Source: Actinopolyspora alba (GTDB lineage Bacteria; Actinomycetota; Actinomycetes; Mycobacteriales; Pseudonocardiaceae). Taken from it: DNA of 64,000 bases. Of this stretch, positions 1 to 8,943 are shown one piece after another. Every line of letters starts with the position of its first letter. Within the stretch, counting starts at the first letter, position 1. The stretch lies in assembly GCF_900112765.1 (NCBI RefSeq), contig NZ_FOMZ01000009.1, positions 1-64,000 of the forward strand, given 5' to 3'. Under the pieces are notes generated by a model. The model was not told where the DNA came from, searched no databases, and saw nothing but the letters and a program-made list of their open reading frames with translations. A program made the translations under genes and the position numbers.

Positions 1-492
1 CTGCTGGTGAATCCGACGGGTCGGTTCGTCACGGGTGGTCCGATGGGTGATTGTGGTCTGACGGGTCGCAAGATCATTGTGGATACCTACGGTGGTATGG
101 CGCGGCACGGTGGTGGCGCGTTCTCGGGTAAGGACCCGTCGAAGGTGGACCGGTCGGCGGCGTATGCCACTCGGTGGGTGGCCAAGAACGCGGTGGCCGC
201 GGGGTTGGCGAGCCGGATCGAGGTGCAGACGGCGTACGCGATCGGTAAGGCGGCTCCGGTGGGGCTGTTCGTGGAGACGTTCGGCACCGAGAACGTGGAT
301 CCGGTCAAGATTCAGGCCGCGATCAACGAGGTGTTCGATCTGCGTCCGGCGGCGATCATCCGGGATCTGGATCTGCTGCGGCCGATCTACGCGCCGACGG
401 CGGCCTACGGGCACTTCGGGCGCACGGATGTGGACCTGCCCTGGGAACGCACCGATCGGGCCGAAGCTCTCCGCTCGTTGGCGGACCGGTGA
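1..492 (+). CDS. metK: S-adenosylmethionine synthetase (C-terminal part)
   Basis: This is the last 163 residues of methionine adenosyltransferase, which makes S-adenosylmethionine from ATP and methionine in the cytoplasm. The frame is open from the first base of the window, so the 5' end lies outside. The family signature [19 protein letters not shown], with its phosphate-binding glycine and lysine residues, is near residue 37, preceded by [13 protein letters not shown]. The C-terminal block with [20 protein letters not shown] is typical and the end looks intact. It converges on the serine hydrolase gene. In actinomycetes metK lies just upstream of priA, as here, though two other genes intervene. 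Confidence 0.97.
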   Translation: MLVNPTGRFVTGGPMGDCGLTGRKIIVDTYGGMARHGGGAFSGKDPSKVDRSAAYATRWVAKNAVAAGLASRIEVQTAYAIGKAAPVGLFVETFGTENVDPVKIQAAINEVFDLRPAAIIRDLDLLRPIYAPTAAYGHFGRTDVDLPWERTDRAEALRSLADR

Positions 493-507
493 GCGCTCGG
501 CCCGGAA

Positions 508-524
508 CGGTGCTCTCCGCACCG
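508..524. terminator. Hairpin between convergent metK and serine hydrolase genes
   Basis: CGGTGC and GCACCG form a 6-bp stem around TCTCC, 16 bases after the metK stop. There is no T-tract, which is common for actinobacterial terminators. Its place between convergent genes suits a shared terminator, but the stem is short. Confidence 0.35.
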
Positions 525-562
525 AACCCGGTGGGGAGGAATTCCCGCTCGACTCGGTCCGG

Positions 563-1858
563 TCACCGGTTCAGTCGGTGAAGATCCGCGAGCAGCGCGA
601 CTTCCGAGCCGCTGGGGGATGCCGTGCTCGCGGTCTCGCTCGCACCGCAGACGGCGTTGACCTGCAGCGTGCCGAGCCGTCGGTCGATCGGATGGATCAG
701 CGGCAGGCCGTTCTCGTCGAGCCGCTGGTACTTGGTCAGGTTCAGCCCGTAGCTGAGCTGCCGTTTCCCGTCCGCACTGTGCAGCGACAGCGTGGACATG
801 CCCGGTACCGTGCCCTCGTGGCCCCACAACGTTGCGCACGCGGGCGTTTCGAACCGCATCAGCCCCAGGCCGTAGCGCAGCGTCGGACTGCTCGGAACCG
901 CCACTGTCTCGCGCATCTCCGCGAGCACCGACTCGTCCAGCAGTTCACCACCAAGCAGCGCATCGTAGAACCGGTTCAGATCGGTGGGCGTCGAGATCAT
1001 TGCTCCGGCCGTACGCAGCGCCGTGGGACTGTAGACACTGTACTCGCCACGCCGCTCCGGCTGGTGGTACAGCGCTTCGTACGCCTTGCTGTTCGGTCCC
1101 GGGATGAACGGGTTGAGGCGGGGAAAGTAGGTGTCCCGCAACCCGAGGGGTTGAATGATTTCGCGGGTGATGTAGCGCTCCGGCGACTGTCCGGTCACCT
1201 CGCGCAGCAGTTCACCGGCGATGATGTAGTTCGTGTTGGAGTAGGACCAGTTCTGTCCCGGCTCGTTGGCGGCGGGTCGGCCCAGTCCGGCCGTGATCAG
1301 TTCTTCCGGGCTGTGGTAGCGGAATCTGTTCCGCTCCAGATCGGCCAGCGATCCTCGGGTGAGTGAGTTGAAGATCACCGGAAAGTAGTCCGCGATACCG
1401 CTGGTGTGGTTCAGCAGCATTCGAACCGTGATCCGTTCACCCCGCTCTCCTGGAACGACTTCGGGCAGATACCGCCCGATGGGGGCGTCCAGTTCGACTC
1501 GCCCCGCCGATACCTGCCGCAGTACGGCGGTGGCGGTGAACGTTTTCGTGACGCTGCCGACCCGATGGCCGAAACCGGCTTCCAAGGGGCGATCGTTGTG
1601 GGTGTCGGCCACTCCCGCCGCACCGGTCCAGGTCCGCCCTTTCCGGCCAACCGCCGCCTGGATGCCGGGCATACCGGCCTCGTGCACGGCTTCGAGGTTT
1701 TCCCGGAGTTCCGCCGAACTCACCTCGGCGGCCTTGTTCGGCGAGTTGATCGGGGCCGCGTCCGCGGTCGCCACCGCGGGGAGACTGCCCGGTAGTGCCA
1801 CCGTGGCTGCCAGTCCCACCGCGGTCAGTCCGCGTCGGAGTCCGCTGATTCCGTTCAT
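563..1858 (-). CDS. Secreted serine hydrolase, beta-lactamase / D-Ala-D-Ala carboxypeptidase family
   Basis: A 431-aa class C beta-lactamase-fold hydrolase (Pfam Beta-lactamase; DD-peptidase, esterase or related). The N-terminus has a positively charged start and a hydrophobic stretch ending near ATADA, a likely Sec signal peptide, so the enzyme acts outside the membrane. The catalytic set is visible: SVTK (SxxK) near residue 100, YSN (YxN) in NWSYSNTNY, and HEG in WGHEGTVPG in place of KTG. I chose the ATG at 1858 because GAGGAG lies five bases upstream; the ATG four codons earlier would overlap that ribosome site. The true substrate cannot be told from sequence; peptidoglycan peptides or esters are both possible. 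Confidence 0.88.
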   Translation of the reverse strand: MNGISGLRRGLTAVGLAATVALPGSLPAVATADAAPINSPNKAAEVSSAELRENLEAVHEAGMPGIQAAVGRKGRTWTGAAGVADTHNDRPLEAGFGHRVGSVTKTFTATAVLRQVSAGRVELDAPIGRYLPEVVPGERGERITVRMLLNHTSGIADYFPVIFNSLTRGSLADLERNRFRYHSPEELITAGLGRPAANEPGQNWSYSNTNYIIAGELLREVTGQSPERYITREIIQPLGLRDTYFPRLNPFIPGPNSKAYEALYHQPERRGEYSVYSPTALRTAGAMISTPTDLNRFYDALLGGELLDESVLAEMRETVAVPSSPTLRYGLGLMRFETPACATLWGHEGTVPGMSTLSLHSADGKRQLSYGLNLTKYQRLDENGLPLIHPIDRRLGTLQVNAVCGASETASTASPSGSEVALLADLHRLNR

Positions 1859-1980
1859 AACGCTCCTCATCTGTGGGAGATCGTTCCCGATTGAAACCGA
1901 TCTGCCACCCGTGCCGCAGCGTTATCACCGAATCACCTTCCGGATTACAGGATTCCGTGATTGGCGTAGCCGGTTTCGTG

Positions 1981-2098
1981 GCGGAACCTCGCGTGCGACT
2001 CTCGATGCGGGTGTCCCGACATCGGGTAGCGACCTACACGACGTCGGGGCCGTCCTCGCGAGAGTCGCACGCGAGAACCAGCGGCGGTGCCGATCGCG
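1981..2098 (+). repeat. Family A structured repeat, copy A1
   Basis: The outer helix is perfect over 17 bp (1988-2004 with 2059-2075). Inside it CCCGAC pairs with GTCGGG, and GTAG pairs with CTAC at the tip. The inner part of the outer helix has A-T where other copies have G-C (GACTCTCG against GGCTCTCG), a compensated change. Confidence 0.85.
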
Positions 2099-2156
2099 TA
2101 AGTAATCGGGGTTCGACTTGCGGGAGTGGTGGGGTTCGGCTCCGCGTCACAGCGGC

Positions 2157-2181
2157 GCGGCGATTTCGTGGGAAATCGACG
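2157..2181 (+). repeat. Family B palindrome B1 (degenerate)
   Basis: Reads GGCGATTTCGTGGGAAATCG; the GCGA loop of the consensus is GTGG here, so this copy has drifted. It lies 59 bases after A1. Confidence 0.6.
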
Positions 2182-2210
2182 GAGCTGTGGCCACGCCGCC
2201 TTCCTGGACC

Positions 2211-2237
2211 GTCAATTTCTCGTGAAATTGTCGCCGC
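2211..2237 (-). repeat. Family B palindrome B2 (inverted)
   Basis: GTCAATTTCTCGTGAAATTG on the plus strand, that is the consensus read on the minus strand with loop ACGA. It lies 30 bases from B1 in opposite orientation. Confidence 0.65.
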
Positions 2238-2301
2238 CGAGACCGCCGTCGGGAAGCGACTTTGAGTGAGGCGCCGACTCACGGGTCGGCTCCGCAACCA
2301 T

Positions 2302-2341
2302 GCTGTACACGCGACCAGTAACCCGATCGAGAGGTTCCGCC
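2302..2341 (-). repeat. Fragment of a family A repeat, inverted
   Basis: On the minus strand it starts GGCGGAACCTCTCG, the 5' end of family A, then jumps to ATCGGGTTACT, the tip region. The inner arm is missing. It looks like a decayed copy. Confidence 0.4.
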
Positions 2342-2383
2342 ACCCGAACCCCGCGTCGGGCGCCCCGACGGAGTCCTGCTTTC

Positions 2384-2839
2384 CTAGGCGAAGCCCTGCT
2401 GCCGCCATGCCTCGTACACGGCCACCGCCGCCGAGTTGGCCAGGTTCATCGAGCGGATTCCCGGCACCATCGGGATGCGCGCGTGGATCGTTTCGGGGTC
2501 CGGGGCCGGCACCCCTTCGGGCAGGCCGACCGATTCGGGGCCGAACAGCAACACGTCGTCGGGGCGGTAGTCGATCGTCTCGTACGATCGCTCGGCCTGG
2601 ACGGTGAACGCGATGATCCTCCTCGGCCGGATCGCCCGCCACGCGGATTCCAGGTCCGGATGCACTCGCAGCACTGCCTTGTCGTGGTAGTCCAGCCCGG
2701 CGCGTTTCAGGTCCGCGTCGGTGACCCGGAACCCCAGCGGTTCGATCAGGTGCAGTGCGCTGCCCGTGCCCGCGACCATTCGGATCGCGTTCCCGGTGTT
2801 TCCGGGAATCTCGGGGTGGTAGAAGACGACGTGGAACAC
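2384..2839 (-). CDS. trmL: tRNA (cytidine(34)-2'-O)-methyltransferase, SpoU/TrmL type
   Basis: A 151-aa SPOUT-fold methyltransferase, the usual length for TrmL, which 2'-O-methylates the wobble base of certain leucine tRNAs with SAM. It opens with FHVVFYHPEIPGNTGNAIR, the family's motif 1 with the conserved Asn-Thr-Gly-Asn. The knot motifs LLFGPESVGLPEG and IPMVPGIRSMNLANSAAVAV (SAM site) follow. The frame is open further upstream, but I chose the GTG at 2839 because GAAAGGAAG precedes it and homology begins at the next residue. It is divergent from priA. Confidence 0.93.
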   Translation of the reverse strand: MFHVVFYHPEIPGNTGNAIRMVAGTGSALHLIEPLGFRVTDADLKRAGLDYHDKAVLRVHPDLESAWRAIRPRRIIAFTVQAERSYETIDYRPDDVLLFGPESVGLPEGVPAPDPETIHARIPMVPGIRSMNLANSAAVAVYEAWRQQGFA

Positions 2840-3117
2840 TCGGCTTCCTTTCGGCCCGTAAGCGGGGTGAACCGTGGGAAGGGCGCACGGACGTCGACCG
2901 AAACGTTCGAACCGGCGCGGCCGTTCGCCCGTCAATACTAGAAGTGCCCCGGTGGCGAGCTTCGTTCGGTGGTCGAGGCTCGGAGGTGGGTGGGTTGACC
3001 CCCGCGTGGTTCCGAAGGGTCGCCGTGCGTGCTGCGAGGAGCACCTCCCGGGAACCGATAGAGTGGCTTGTCGGTCGGTAGCGGCGCCCCGCGACGGGCG
3101 CGTGTCGGGAGGTGGAC

Positions 3118-5169
3118 GTGTCGGCAACCGGGGGTGAACGCGCCCGATCCAAGGGCGGTTCCGGCTCCGGAGCCCGTGGCCGGTCCACCGAGCCCGCCGC
3201 CCAACTTCCGGTCGCCCGGGTGCTGGTCGACGTGTCGCCGCATCATCTCGATCGGCCGTTCGACTACCTGGTGCCGAGCCGTTTCGACACCGACGCCGTG
3301 CCGGGCTGTCGGGTGCGCGTGCGGTTCAACGGCCGGTTGCTGGACGGTTTCCTGTTGGAACGGGTCGCCGAGTCGGACTACGCGGGCAGGTTGGCCTGGC
3401 TGCAGCGGGTCGTCTCGTCCGAGCCGGTGCTGATCGGGGAGCTGCTCGAACTGGTCCGCGCGGTCGCCCGGCGCTACGCGGGCACCCTGAACGACGTGGC
3501 TCGGTTGGCCGTGCCACCGCGACACGCCAGGGTGGAGAACGAAGCCGTCGCGGCCGGGCCGAGCGAGTCGCCGTCGCCGCCCGACAGCACCGCCTGGTCC
3601 CGGTACGGTCACGGCGCCGCGTTCCTGCGGGCGATACGGGAGGGGAGACCAGCTCGTGCCGTGTGGCAGTCACTGCCCGATGAGGACTGGTCGACCAGAC
3701 TGGCGGAACTCGCCGCCGCGGCGGCTTCCGAAGGGCGCTCGGCGATCCTGGTGGTGCCCGATCACCGCGATCTGACCCGGCTGACGAAGTCCTGTGCCGC
3801 CTTGCTGGGTGACCGGCGCGTGGTCTCACTGTCCTCCGAACTGGGGCAGGCCGAGCGCTACCGCCGCTGGCTGGCCGTGCGGCGCGGTGACGTGCGGATC
3901 GTGGTGGGCACCCGCGCGGCGATGTTCGCACCGGTGGTGCCCCCGCTGGGGCTGGTGGTCGTCTGGGACGACGGCGACGACCAGCATCTCTACCCGACCG
4001 CGCCCTATCCGCACGTCCGGGACGTGTTGACCCATCGCGCCCATTCGTCAGGGGCAGCGCTGCTGATCGGCGGCTTCGCGCGCACGGCGGAGGCGGAGAT
4101 GCTGGTCGAGTCCGGCTGGGCGGGCGAGATAGTAGCGGGGCGGACCGAGGTGCGCTCCGCCGCGCCCCGGGTGACCGCCATCGGCGAGGACGACGCGCAA
4201 CTCGCCAGGGACCCCACCATCCGCTCCGCGCGGCTTCCCTCGATCGCCTTCCAGGCCGCCAGGCAGGCGTTGCGGGAGGGCACCCCGGTGCTGGTGCAGG
4301 TACCGCGGCGGGGATACATGCCCGCGCTGGGCTGTGCCAGGTGCGGCGAACGAGCCACGTGCCGGAAGTGCGCCGGACCGCTGGCGGTCCCCGTCGGGGC
4401 GGGCGATACCGCGCGACCGCCCTCCTGCCGTTGGTGCGGAGCGATCGAGCATGCTTTTCGGTGTGCGAACTGCGGAACCGACCGGCTGCGCGCCATCGTG
4501 ATCGGTGCGGCCCGTACCGCGGAGGAGCTGGGGAAGGCTTTCGGTGGGGTGACCGTGCGGACCTCGGGTGGTAACGAGGTGCTGGATCGTGTTCCCGATG
4601 CTCCCGCGCTGGTGGTAGCCACCCCCGGGGTCGAGCCGGTGGCGGCGGGTGGCTACGGCGCGGCGCTGCTGCTGGACGCGCGAGCCATGCTGTCCCGTCC
4701 CGAGCTGCGAGCGGTTGAGCAGGCACTTCGCCGTTGGTTCGCCGCCGCGACCCTGGTACGTCCCTCGGACCGCGGCGGACGTGTGGTGGTACTGGCCGAA
4801 TCCGAGCTCCCGCCGGTGCAGGCCCTGGTGCGCTGGGATCCTTCCTGGTACGCCGCGCGGGAACTCGCCGGGCGCGCCGAACTCGGCTATCCGCCCGCCA
4901 AGCGGGTGGCCTCCGTGGACGGTTCTCCGGAAGCGGTCAACGAGCTGCTCGACTGTGTCGAGCTGCCCGGCAGTGGCGAGATCCTGGGGCCGGTGCCGTT
5001 GGGTGAGGTCGACGCGGAGGGGGAGTCCGAACGCGAGCGGGCCCTGCTGCGGGTCGATCGCGCGCACGGCAGGCTGCTGGCCGACGCGCTGTACGAGGCA
5101 CAGGTGAGACGGGGACGCGGGGGCAATGGCCCCGTACGGGTGCAGTTGGATCCGCTCGAACCGATCTGA
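3118..5169 (+). CDS. priA: Primosomal protein N' (PriA), probable replication restart protein lacking a Walker A motif
   Basis: A 683-aa PriA homologue, a replication-restart factor that binds stalled forks. The N-terminal DNA-binding domain contains VLVDVSPHHLDRPFDYLVP. The Cys pairs CARCGERATCRKC and CRWCGAIEHAFRCANC form the two zinc sites. No GxGKT Walker A is present, and the DEEH box is replaced by WDDGDD, as is known for actinobacterial PriA, so ATP-driven helicase activity is doubtful. I chose the GTG at 3118 because GGGAGG sits five bases upstream; the in-frame GTG at 3112 overlaps it. It converges on the deacetylase gene. Confidence 0.9.
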   Translation: MSATGGERARSKGGSGSGARGRSTEPAAQLPVARVLVDVSPHHLDRPFDYLVPSRFDTDAVPGCRVRVRFNGRLLDGFLLERVAESDYAGRLAWLQRVVSSEPVLIGELLELVRAVARRYAGTLNDVARLAVPPRHARVENEAVAAGPSESPSPPDSTAWSRYGHGAAFLRAIREGRPARAVWQSLPDEDWSTRLAELAAAAASEGRSAILVVPDHRDLTRLTKSCAALLGDRRVVSLSSELGQAERYRRWLAVRRGDVRIVVGTRAAMFAPVVPPLGLVVVWDDGDDQHLYPTAPYPHVRDVLTHRAHSSGAALLIGGFARTAEAEMLVESGWAGEIVAGRTEVRSAAPRVTAIGEDDAQLARDPTIRSARLPSIAFQAARQALREGTPVLVQVPRRGYMPALGCARCGERATCRKCAGPLAVPVGAGDTARPPSCRWCGAIEHAFRCANCGTDRLRAIVIGAARTAEELGKAFGGVTVRTSGGNEVLDRVPDAPALVVATPGVEPVAAGGYGAALLLDARAMLSRPELRAVEQALRRWFAAATLVRPSDRGGRVVVLAESELPPVQALVRWDPSWYAARELAGRAELGYPPAKRVASVDGSPEAVNELLDCVELPGSGEILGPVPLGEVDAEGESERERALLRVDRAHGRLLADALYEAQVRRGRGGNGPVRVQLDPLEPI

Positions 5170-5208
5170 CGTGGGGTTTCGGCGGTCGGGTGGGGGATCG
5201 TGGTCGCT

Positions 5209-6300
5209 TCACTCGCGTGGTCGGTAGCTCTCGGCGCGCTCGGCGTACCGCTTCGCCGGTTTCCGGGAGCTGTCCGAGGGGTAGGAGATCACGTCGGGAT
5301 CACCGTCGGAGGTGTAGCGCGCGGCGGGGTTGGCCGCGAGTTTGTCCAACCACACCGTCGAGCCGAACTTCGCGGACTCACCGCTGCCGCCCTGCGAGCG
5401 GATCCGGGGAACGTTGAGCGGGTCGAAACGCCGCGTGAACGGTGCCGGGGCGGGCCTGGCGCCGACCAGCAGCACCGCGTCGTGCTCGTACCGGACGCCT
5501 TCGGACTCACCGGAGCGGGCCAGCTCTTCCCGGTCGGGGTGTACCCCGTGCGGTAACGCGATGGTGCTGACCTCCGCGTCGGGCACCGCCTCGGTGATCC
5601 GCCGCCGCAGTCCGGCGATCTGGTGCCGCACCTCGGACGGTGACTCCGATGAGAGCGTGGGGTGATCCAGCGTGTGGTTGCCCAACTCGAAACCGTGTTC
5701 GTGCAACCAGCGCAGGCTCCGCGCGACGTCGTTGCCGCCGAAGGGCGGAGTGGTGATGTAGAACGAGGCGGTGGCTCGGAAACCGGGGTGCTGTGCGGCC
5801 ACTTCGCGCATGATGGCCACGGCGGTGTTCGCCGCGGGTTCTCCCGAGGAATCGAGCCGGAACTGGCTGGTCGAGGCGTCGTCGAAGGTCAGCACGACCG
5901 GATGGGTTCCCGCCGGTGTGTCGATCCGGCCCGCGGCGTAGTCGGCCGCGGTGATCGGGACGTAGTTCTCCTCGGCCAGCCGCCGCAGTTCGGCCCGGAA
6001 CTCTTCGGGGGTGCGGTCGTAGACGCTTTTCGGCTCGGGCGTGATCCGGTGATACATCAGGATGGGAATCCTCCCCAGCTCGTTGGCTCCCACCTCGGCG
6101 GGCGAGGGCGGCTTCGAGCTGGGCGCCGCACTCGACGAGGCGGCCGGTGTGGACGCGGTGGTTCCTCCGTCCGTGCTGGATGAAGCTTGCGAGGAGTCAC
6201 CGGAGGCGCAGCCGCTCGCGGCCAGCAGTCCGAGCGCGACGGTCGAGACGAGCAGCGCACGCAGTCGGTTGGACACCAGATGTCTGGATGACAAGCCCAT
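5209..6300 (-). CDS. Polysaccharide deacetylase family lipoprotein
   Basis: A 363-aa exported protein. Residues 1-30 form a signal peptide ending in the lipobox LLAASGC, followed by a Ser/Thr-rich linker of about 45 residues, so it should be anchored to the outer face of the membrane. The NodB-like domain begins at IPILMYHRI; motif 1 is VVLTFDDA with the metal-binding Asp pair, and motif 2 is GNHTLDHPTL with the two histidines. It probably removes acetyl groups from a cell-wall or capsular polysaccharide. I chose the ATG at 6300 because CGAGGGAA lies about nine bases upstream; a GTG at 6336 has no ribosome site. Confidence 0.87.
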   Translation of the reverse strand: MGLSSRHLVSNRLRALLVSTVALGLLAASGCASGDSSQASSSTDGGTTASTPAASSSAAPSSKPPSPAEVGANELGRIPILMYHRITPEPKSVYDRTPEEFRAELRRLAEENYVPITAADYAAGRIDTPAGTHPVVLTFDDASTSQFRLDSSGEPAANTAVAIMREVAAQHPGFRATASFYITTPPFGGNDVARSLRWLHEHGFELGNHTLDHPTLSSESPSEVRHQIAGLRRRITEAVPDAEVSTIALPHGVHPDREELARSGESEGVRYEHDAVLLVGARPAPAPFTRRFDPLNVPRIRSQGGSGESAKFGSTVWLDKLAANPAARYTSDGDPDVISYPSDSSRKPAKRYAERAESYRPRE

Positions 6301-6485
6301 GCCGTTTAATTCCCTCGTAAGTGCCATAGATTTCACACTGTAGAGAAAGGCAGGCCGGTTTTGGTTACTCCATGCCGGTCATTGCTCGAACCGGTATTAC
6401 CTGCCACCGTGAATCACGACGTTTTGCCGCGATCTGCGAGCGGCACCGCGTCGGCCTACCGTGGTGGATCAGATGAGGTGACACG

Positions 6486-8144
6486 ATGGTTGATCCGACG
6501 CCAGAAGACAGCGAAGAGACCGAGAACTCCGACGCCGGGAACCACGACGAGGATCCGCGATCCGACTCCGCCAAGGGGCGTGGCAGGCGGGCGTCCTGGA
6601 TGAAGATCGCACTGACCGTGGGTGGATTGCTGCTCGTGGTCGGCGGTATCTGGATGGCGAACCTGCTCACCATGCAACGGCCCGAAGTGCGTGGACTGTC
6701 CGACCACCCGCTCACCCCGGCGGCGGTCGCCGACGGCGCGATCCGGGTGGAAACCGACTCCCCGGACGAGGTGACGGCCGATGTGGACGGAAAATCCGTC
6801 TCCGTCCGAGTGCGGGACGGTGCGGCTGTGCTGCGACCGGGTGAGTTGACCGAGGGGGCCCACCGGTTACGGGTGGAAGTTCCCTCCGGAGCGCTGCCCT
6901 GGAGCAGGACGCTGCGCGAGGACTTCGAAGTGGACGCCACCCCTCCCGAGATCCTGGTGCCGGAGAAGGTCAGCAGTGAGTCCTTTTCGGATCCGGTTGT
7001 CGTTTCCGGTAAGGCGAGCGGCGCCTCTCGGGTCACCGTCGCCGGGGAACGGGTCTCACTCGACGGTTCCGGAAAATTCAGTCGCGAACTCGGCGAAGCC
7101 ACGTCGAGCGTGACCGTGAAAGCGACCGACCGGGCGGGCAACACCTCCTCGACGGAGGTCAGGATCGAGGTGGACCACCCCGGTATGCGTGCGGTGCACA
7201 TGACCGGCCTGGCCTGGTCCAGTGACCAACTCCGCGAGCCGGTGCTGCGGATGGCCCGCAAGGGGCTCATCGACACCGTGGAACTGGACATAAAGGACGA
7301 GAGCGGGGAGATCCAGTACGACTCCGAGGTGCCGCTGGCCGAGCGGATCGGCGCCGACAAGGGCTACTTCGATGCCCGCGAGGCCATAGACCAGCTGCAC
7401 GGCATGGGCGTGCGAGTGGTCGGCAGGCTGGTGGCATTCAAGGATCCCGTCCTCGCCGAGTCCTCCTGGAAGTCCGGCAACCGCGACCGGGTCGTCCGCA
7501 CCGCGGCGGGAGGCCCCTACAACGGTGGTTACGGTGATTACTCGTTCACCAATTTCGCGAATCCCGCGGTGCGCGACTACAACATCGACATCGCCGTCGA
7601 AGCGGCCCGGATCGGATTCGACGATATTCTTTACGACTACGTGCGCAGGCCGGACGGCGATCGCGGCGGAATGCGTTTCGCCGGGTTGGAAAAAACGCCC
7701 TCGGAAAGCATCGCCGGATTTCTGCGAGAGTCCCGCCAGCGGCTGCGCGAACACGACGCCTACCTCGGTGCCTCGGTGTTCGGGATTACCGTGACCAGGC
7801 CGGAGTCGGTGGGGCAGAACATTCCGAAGATCGCGGAACACGTCGATTACGTGTCCCCGATGATCTATCCATCGCACTGGGGTCCGGGTGAGTACGATGT
7901 CGCCGATCCCAACAACGAACCCTACAAAATCGTGAACCGCTCGTTGCGGGACTGGCTCGGGACCACCAAGGGAACCGGATCCCAGGTGATTCCCTGGCTG
8001 CAGGACTTCAGCCTCGGGGTGCACTACGGTCCCGGGAAGGTGTCGGCCCAGATTGATGCCACCAAGAACAACGGCATCGATTCCTTCCTGCTGTGGTCGC
8101 CGACCTGTGACTACACCGCGGCTGCCCTTTCGGCCGGTCCCTGA
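6486..8144 (+). CDS. Membrane-anchored putative glycoside hydrolase (DUF4015 family)
   Basis: A 552-aa protein with an acidic cytoplasmic tail, one membrane helix at about residues 40-60 (IALTVGGLLLVVGGIWMANL), a bacterial Ig-like segment (about 85-225) and a C-terminal TIM-barrel domain. The barrel matches the DUF4015 putative glycosidase family: IDTVELDIKDESG, GVRVVGRLVAFKDP, DDILYDYVRRPDGD and HVDYVSPMIYPSHW. The last two carry the acidic and aromatic residues expected of a sugar-binding cleft. GAGGTG lies five bases before the ATG. The substrate is unknown. It is divergent from the deacetylase lipoprotein, so the pair may both remodel an envelope polysaccharide (inference). Confidence 0.85.
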   Translation: MVDPTPEDSEETENSDAGNHDEDPRSDSAKGRGRRASWMKIALTVGGLLLVVGGIWMANLLTMQRPEVRGLSDHPLTPAAVADGAIRVETDSPDEVTADVDGKSVSVRVRDGAAVLRPGELTEGAHRLRVEVPSGALPWSRTLREDFEVDATPPEILVPEKVSSESFSDPVVVSGKASGASRVTVAGERVSLDGSGKFSRELGEATSSVTVKATDRAGNTSSTEVRIEVDHPGMRAVHMTGLAWSSDQLREPVLRMARKGLIDTVELDIKDESGEIQYDSEVPLAERIGADKGYFDAREAIDQLHGMGVRVVGRLVAFKDPVLAESSWKSGNRDRVVRTAAGGPYNGGYGDYSFTNFANPAVRDYNIDIAVEAARIGFDDILYDYVRRPDGDRGGMRFAGLEKTPSESIAGFLRESRQRLREHDAYLGASVFGITVTRPESVGQNIPKIAEHVDYVSPMIYPSHWGPGEYDVADPNNEPYKIVNRSLRDWLGTTKGTGSQVIPWLQDFSLGVHYGPGKVSAQIDATKNNGIDSFLLWSPTCDYTAAALSAGP

Positions 8145-8350
8145 TCCGGGGGTTCGGGAGCTGTGAGCACCCGAGCCGGCAGGAGCCCGGGAAGGATGCC
8201 CGGAACGACGCGGTGCTCGCTACCTCGGGGCCGTCCGGGCGTGCCGAGGGCCGAGTACGGCTCCGGAAGCACCCGGACGGTTCGGCCCCGTCGAACTCGA
8301 CGGGTGGCCGTTAGACTGGACCCGGCATCCCACGACCCTGGAGAGCACGT

Positions 8351-8941
8351 GTGAGCGTCCGGCCGATCCGGCTGTTCGGGGACCCCGTGCTGCGCGGTGG
8401 TTCCGCCGAGGTCGTCGACTTCGACAGCGGGCTTCGTGCGCTCGTGCGCGATCTCTGGGACACGATGGAGAGCCACGGTGGTGCCGGGCTGGCCGCCCCG
8501 CAACTGGGCGAACCGGTTCGGGTGTTCGCCTATCACTGCGCCGGTTACGCCGGGCATCTGGTGAACCCCTCGCTGCGTCCGCTCGACGAACGGCCGCAAG
8601 TGGGGCCCGAGGGGTGTCTGTCCGTCCCGGAGGTCGATCGACTGTGCCCGCGGCACCGCACCGTGCTCGTCCGGGGCTGGAACATGCACGGCGAACCCGT
8701 CGAAGTCGTCGGTTCGGACCTGCTGGCACGTTGTCTGCAGCACGAGACCGATCATCTCGACGGGTTGGTCTTCCTCGACCGACTCGACGAAAGTTCCGGC
8801 GGCCCGCCCCAGCACGAACCGGCCCGACACGGATCGGCCCAGCACGATCAGACTCGGAACGACCGGGGAGACCGCTCGTCCGGTCGCGTCCGGCCGACGA
8901 CGGAGCAGGACCCCTACTCGTCCTTCGGAGGATCACACTAG
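8351..8941 (+). CDS. def: Peptide deformylase
   Basis: A 196-aa Fe/Zn-dependent deformylase that removes the N-formyl group from new proteins. All three motifs are present: [19 protein letters not shown] (metal Cys) and HETDHLDG (two metal His and the catalytic Glu). The body ends near residue 150; the remaining residues are a low-complexity, charged tail not needed for the fold. The GTG start is the only one that leaves the N-terminus intact. The stop lies two bases before fmt, which supplies the formyl group this enzyme removes, so the two are co-transcribed. Confidence 0.95.
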   Translation: MSVRPIRLFGDPVLRGGSAEVVDFDSGLRALVRDLWDTMESHGGAGLAAPQLGEPVRVFAYHCAGYAGHLVNPSLRPLDERPQVGPEGCLSVPEVDRLCPRHRTVLVRGWNMHGEPVEVVGSDLLARCLQHETDHLDGLVFLDRLDESSGGPPQHEPARHGSAQHDQTRNDRGDRSSGRVRPTTEQDPYSSFGGSH

Positions 8942-8943
8942 AC

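Larger units (their letters stand above)
1859..2383. other. Intergenic region rich in repeats
   Basis: No credible gene is seen in these 525 bases. They hold a family A repeat (1981-2098), two family B hairpins (2157-2181 and 2211-2237) and an inverted family A fragment (2302-2341). The promoter of the leftward hydrolase gene should lie in the first 100 bases, but I see no clear boxes. Confidence 0.6.
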
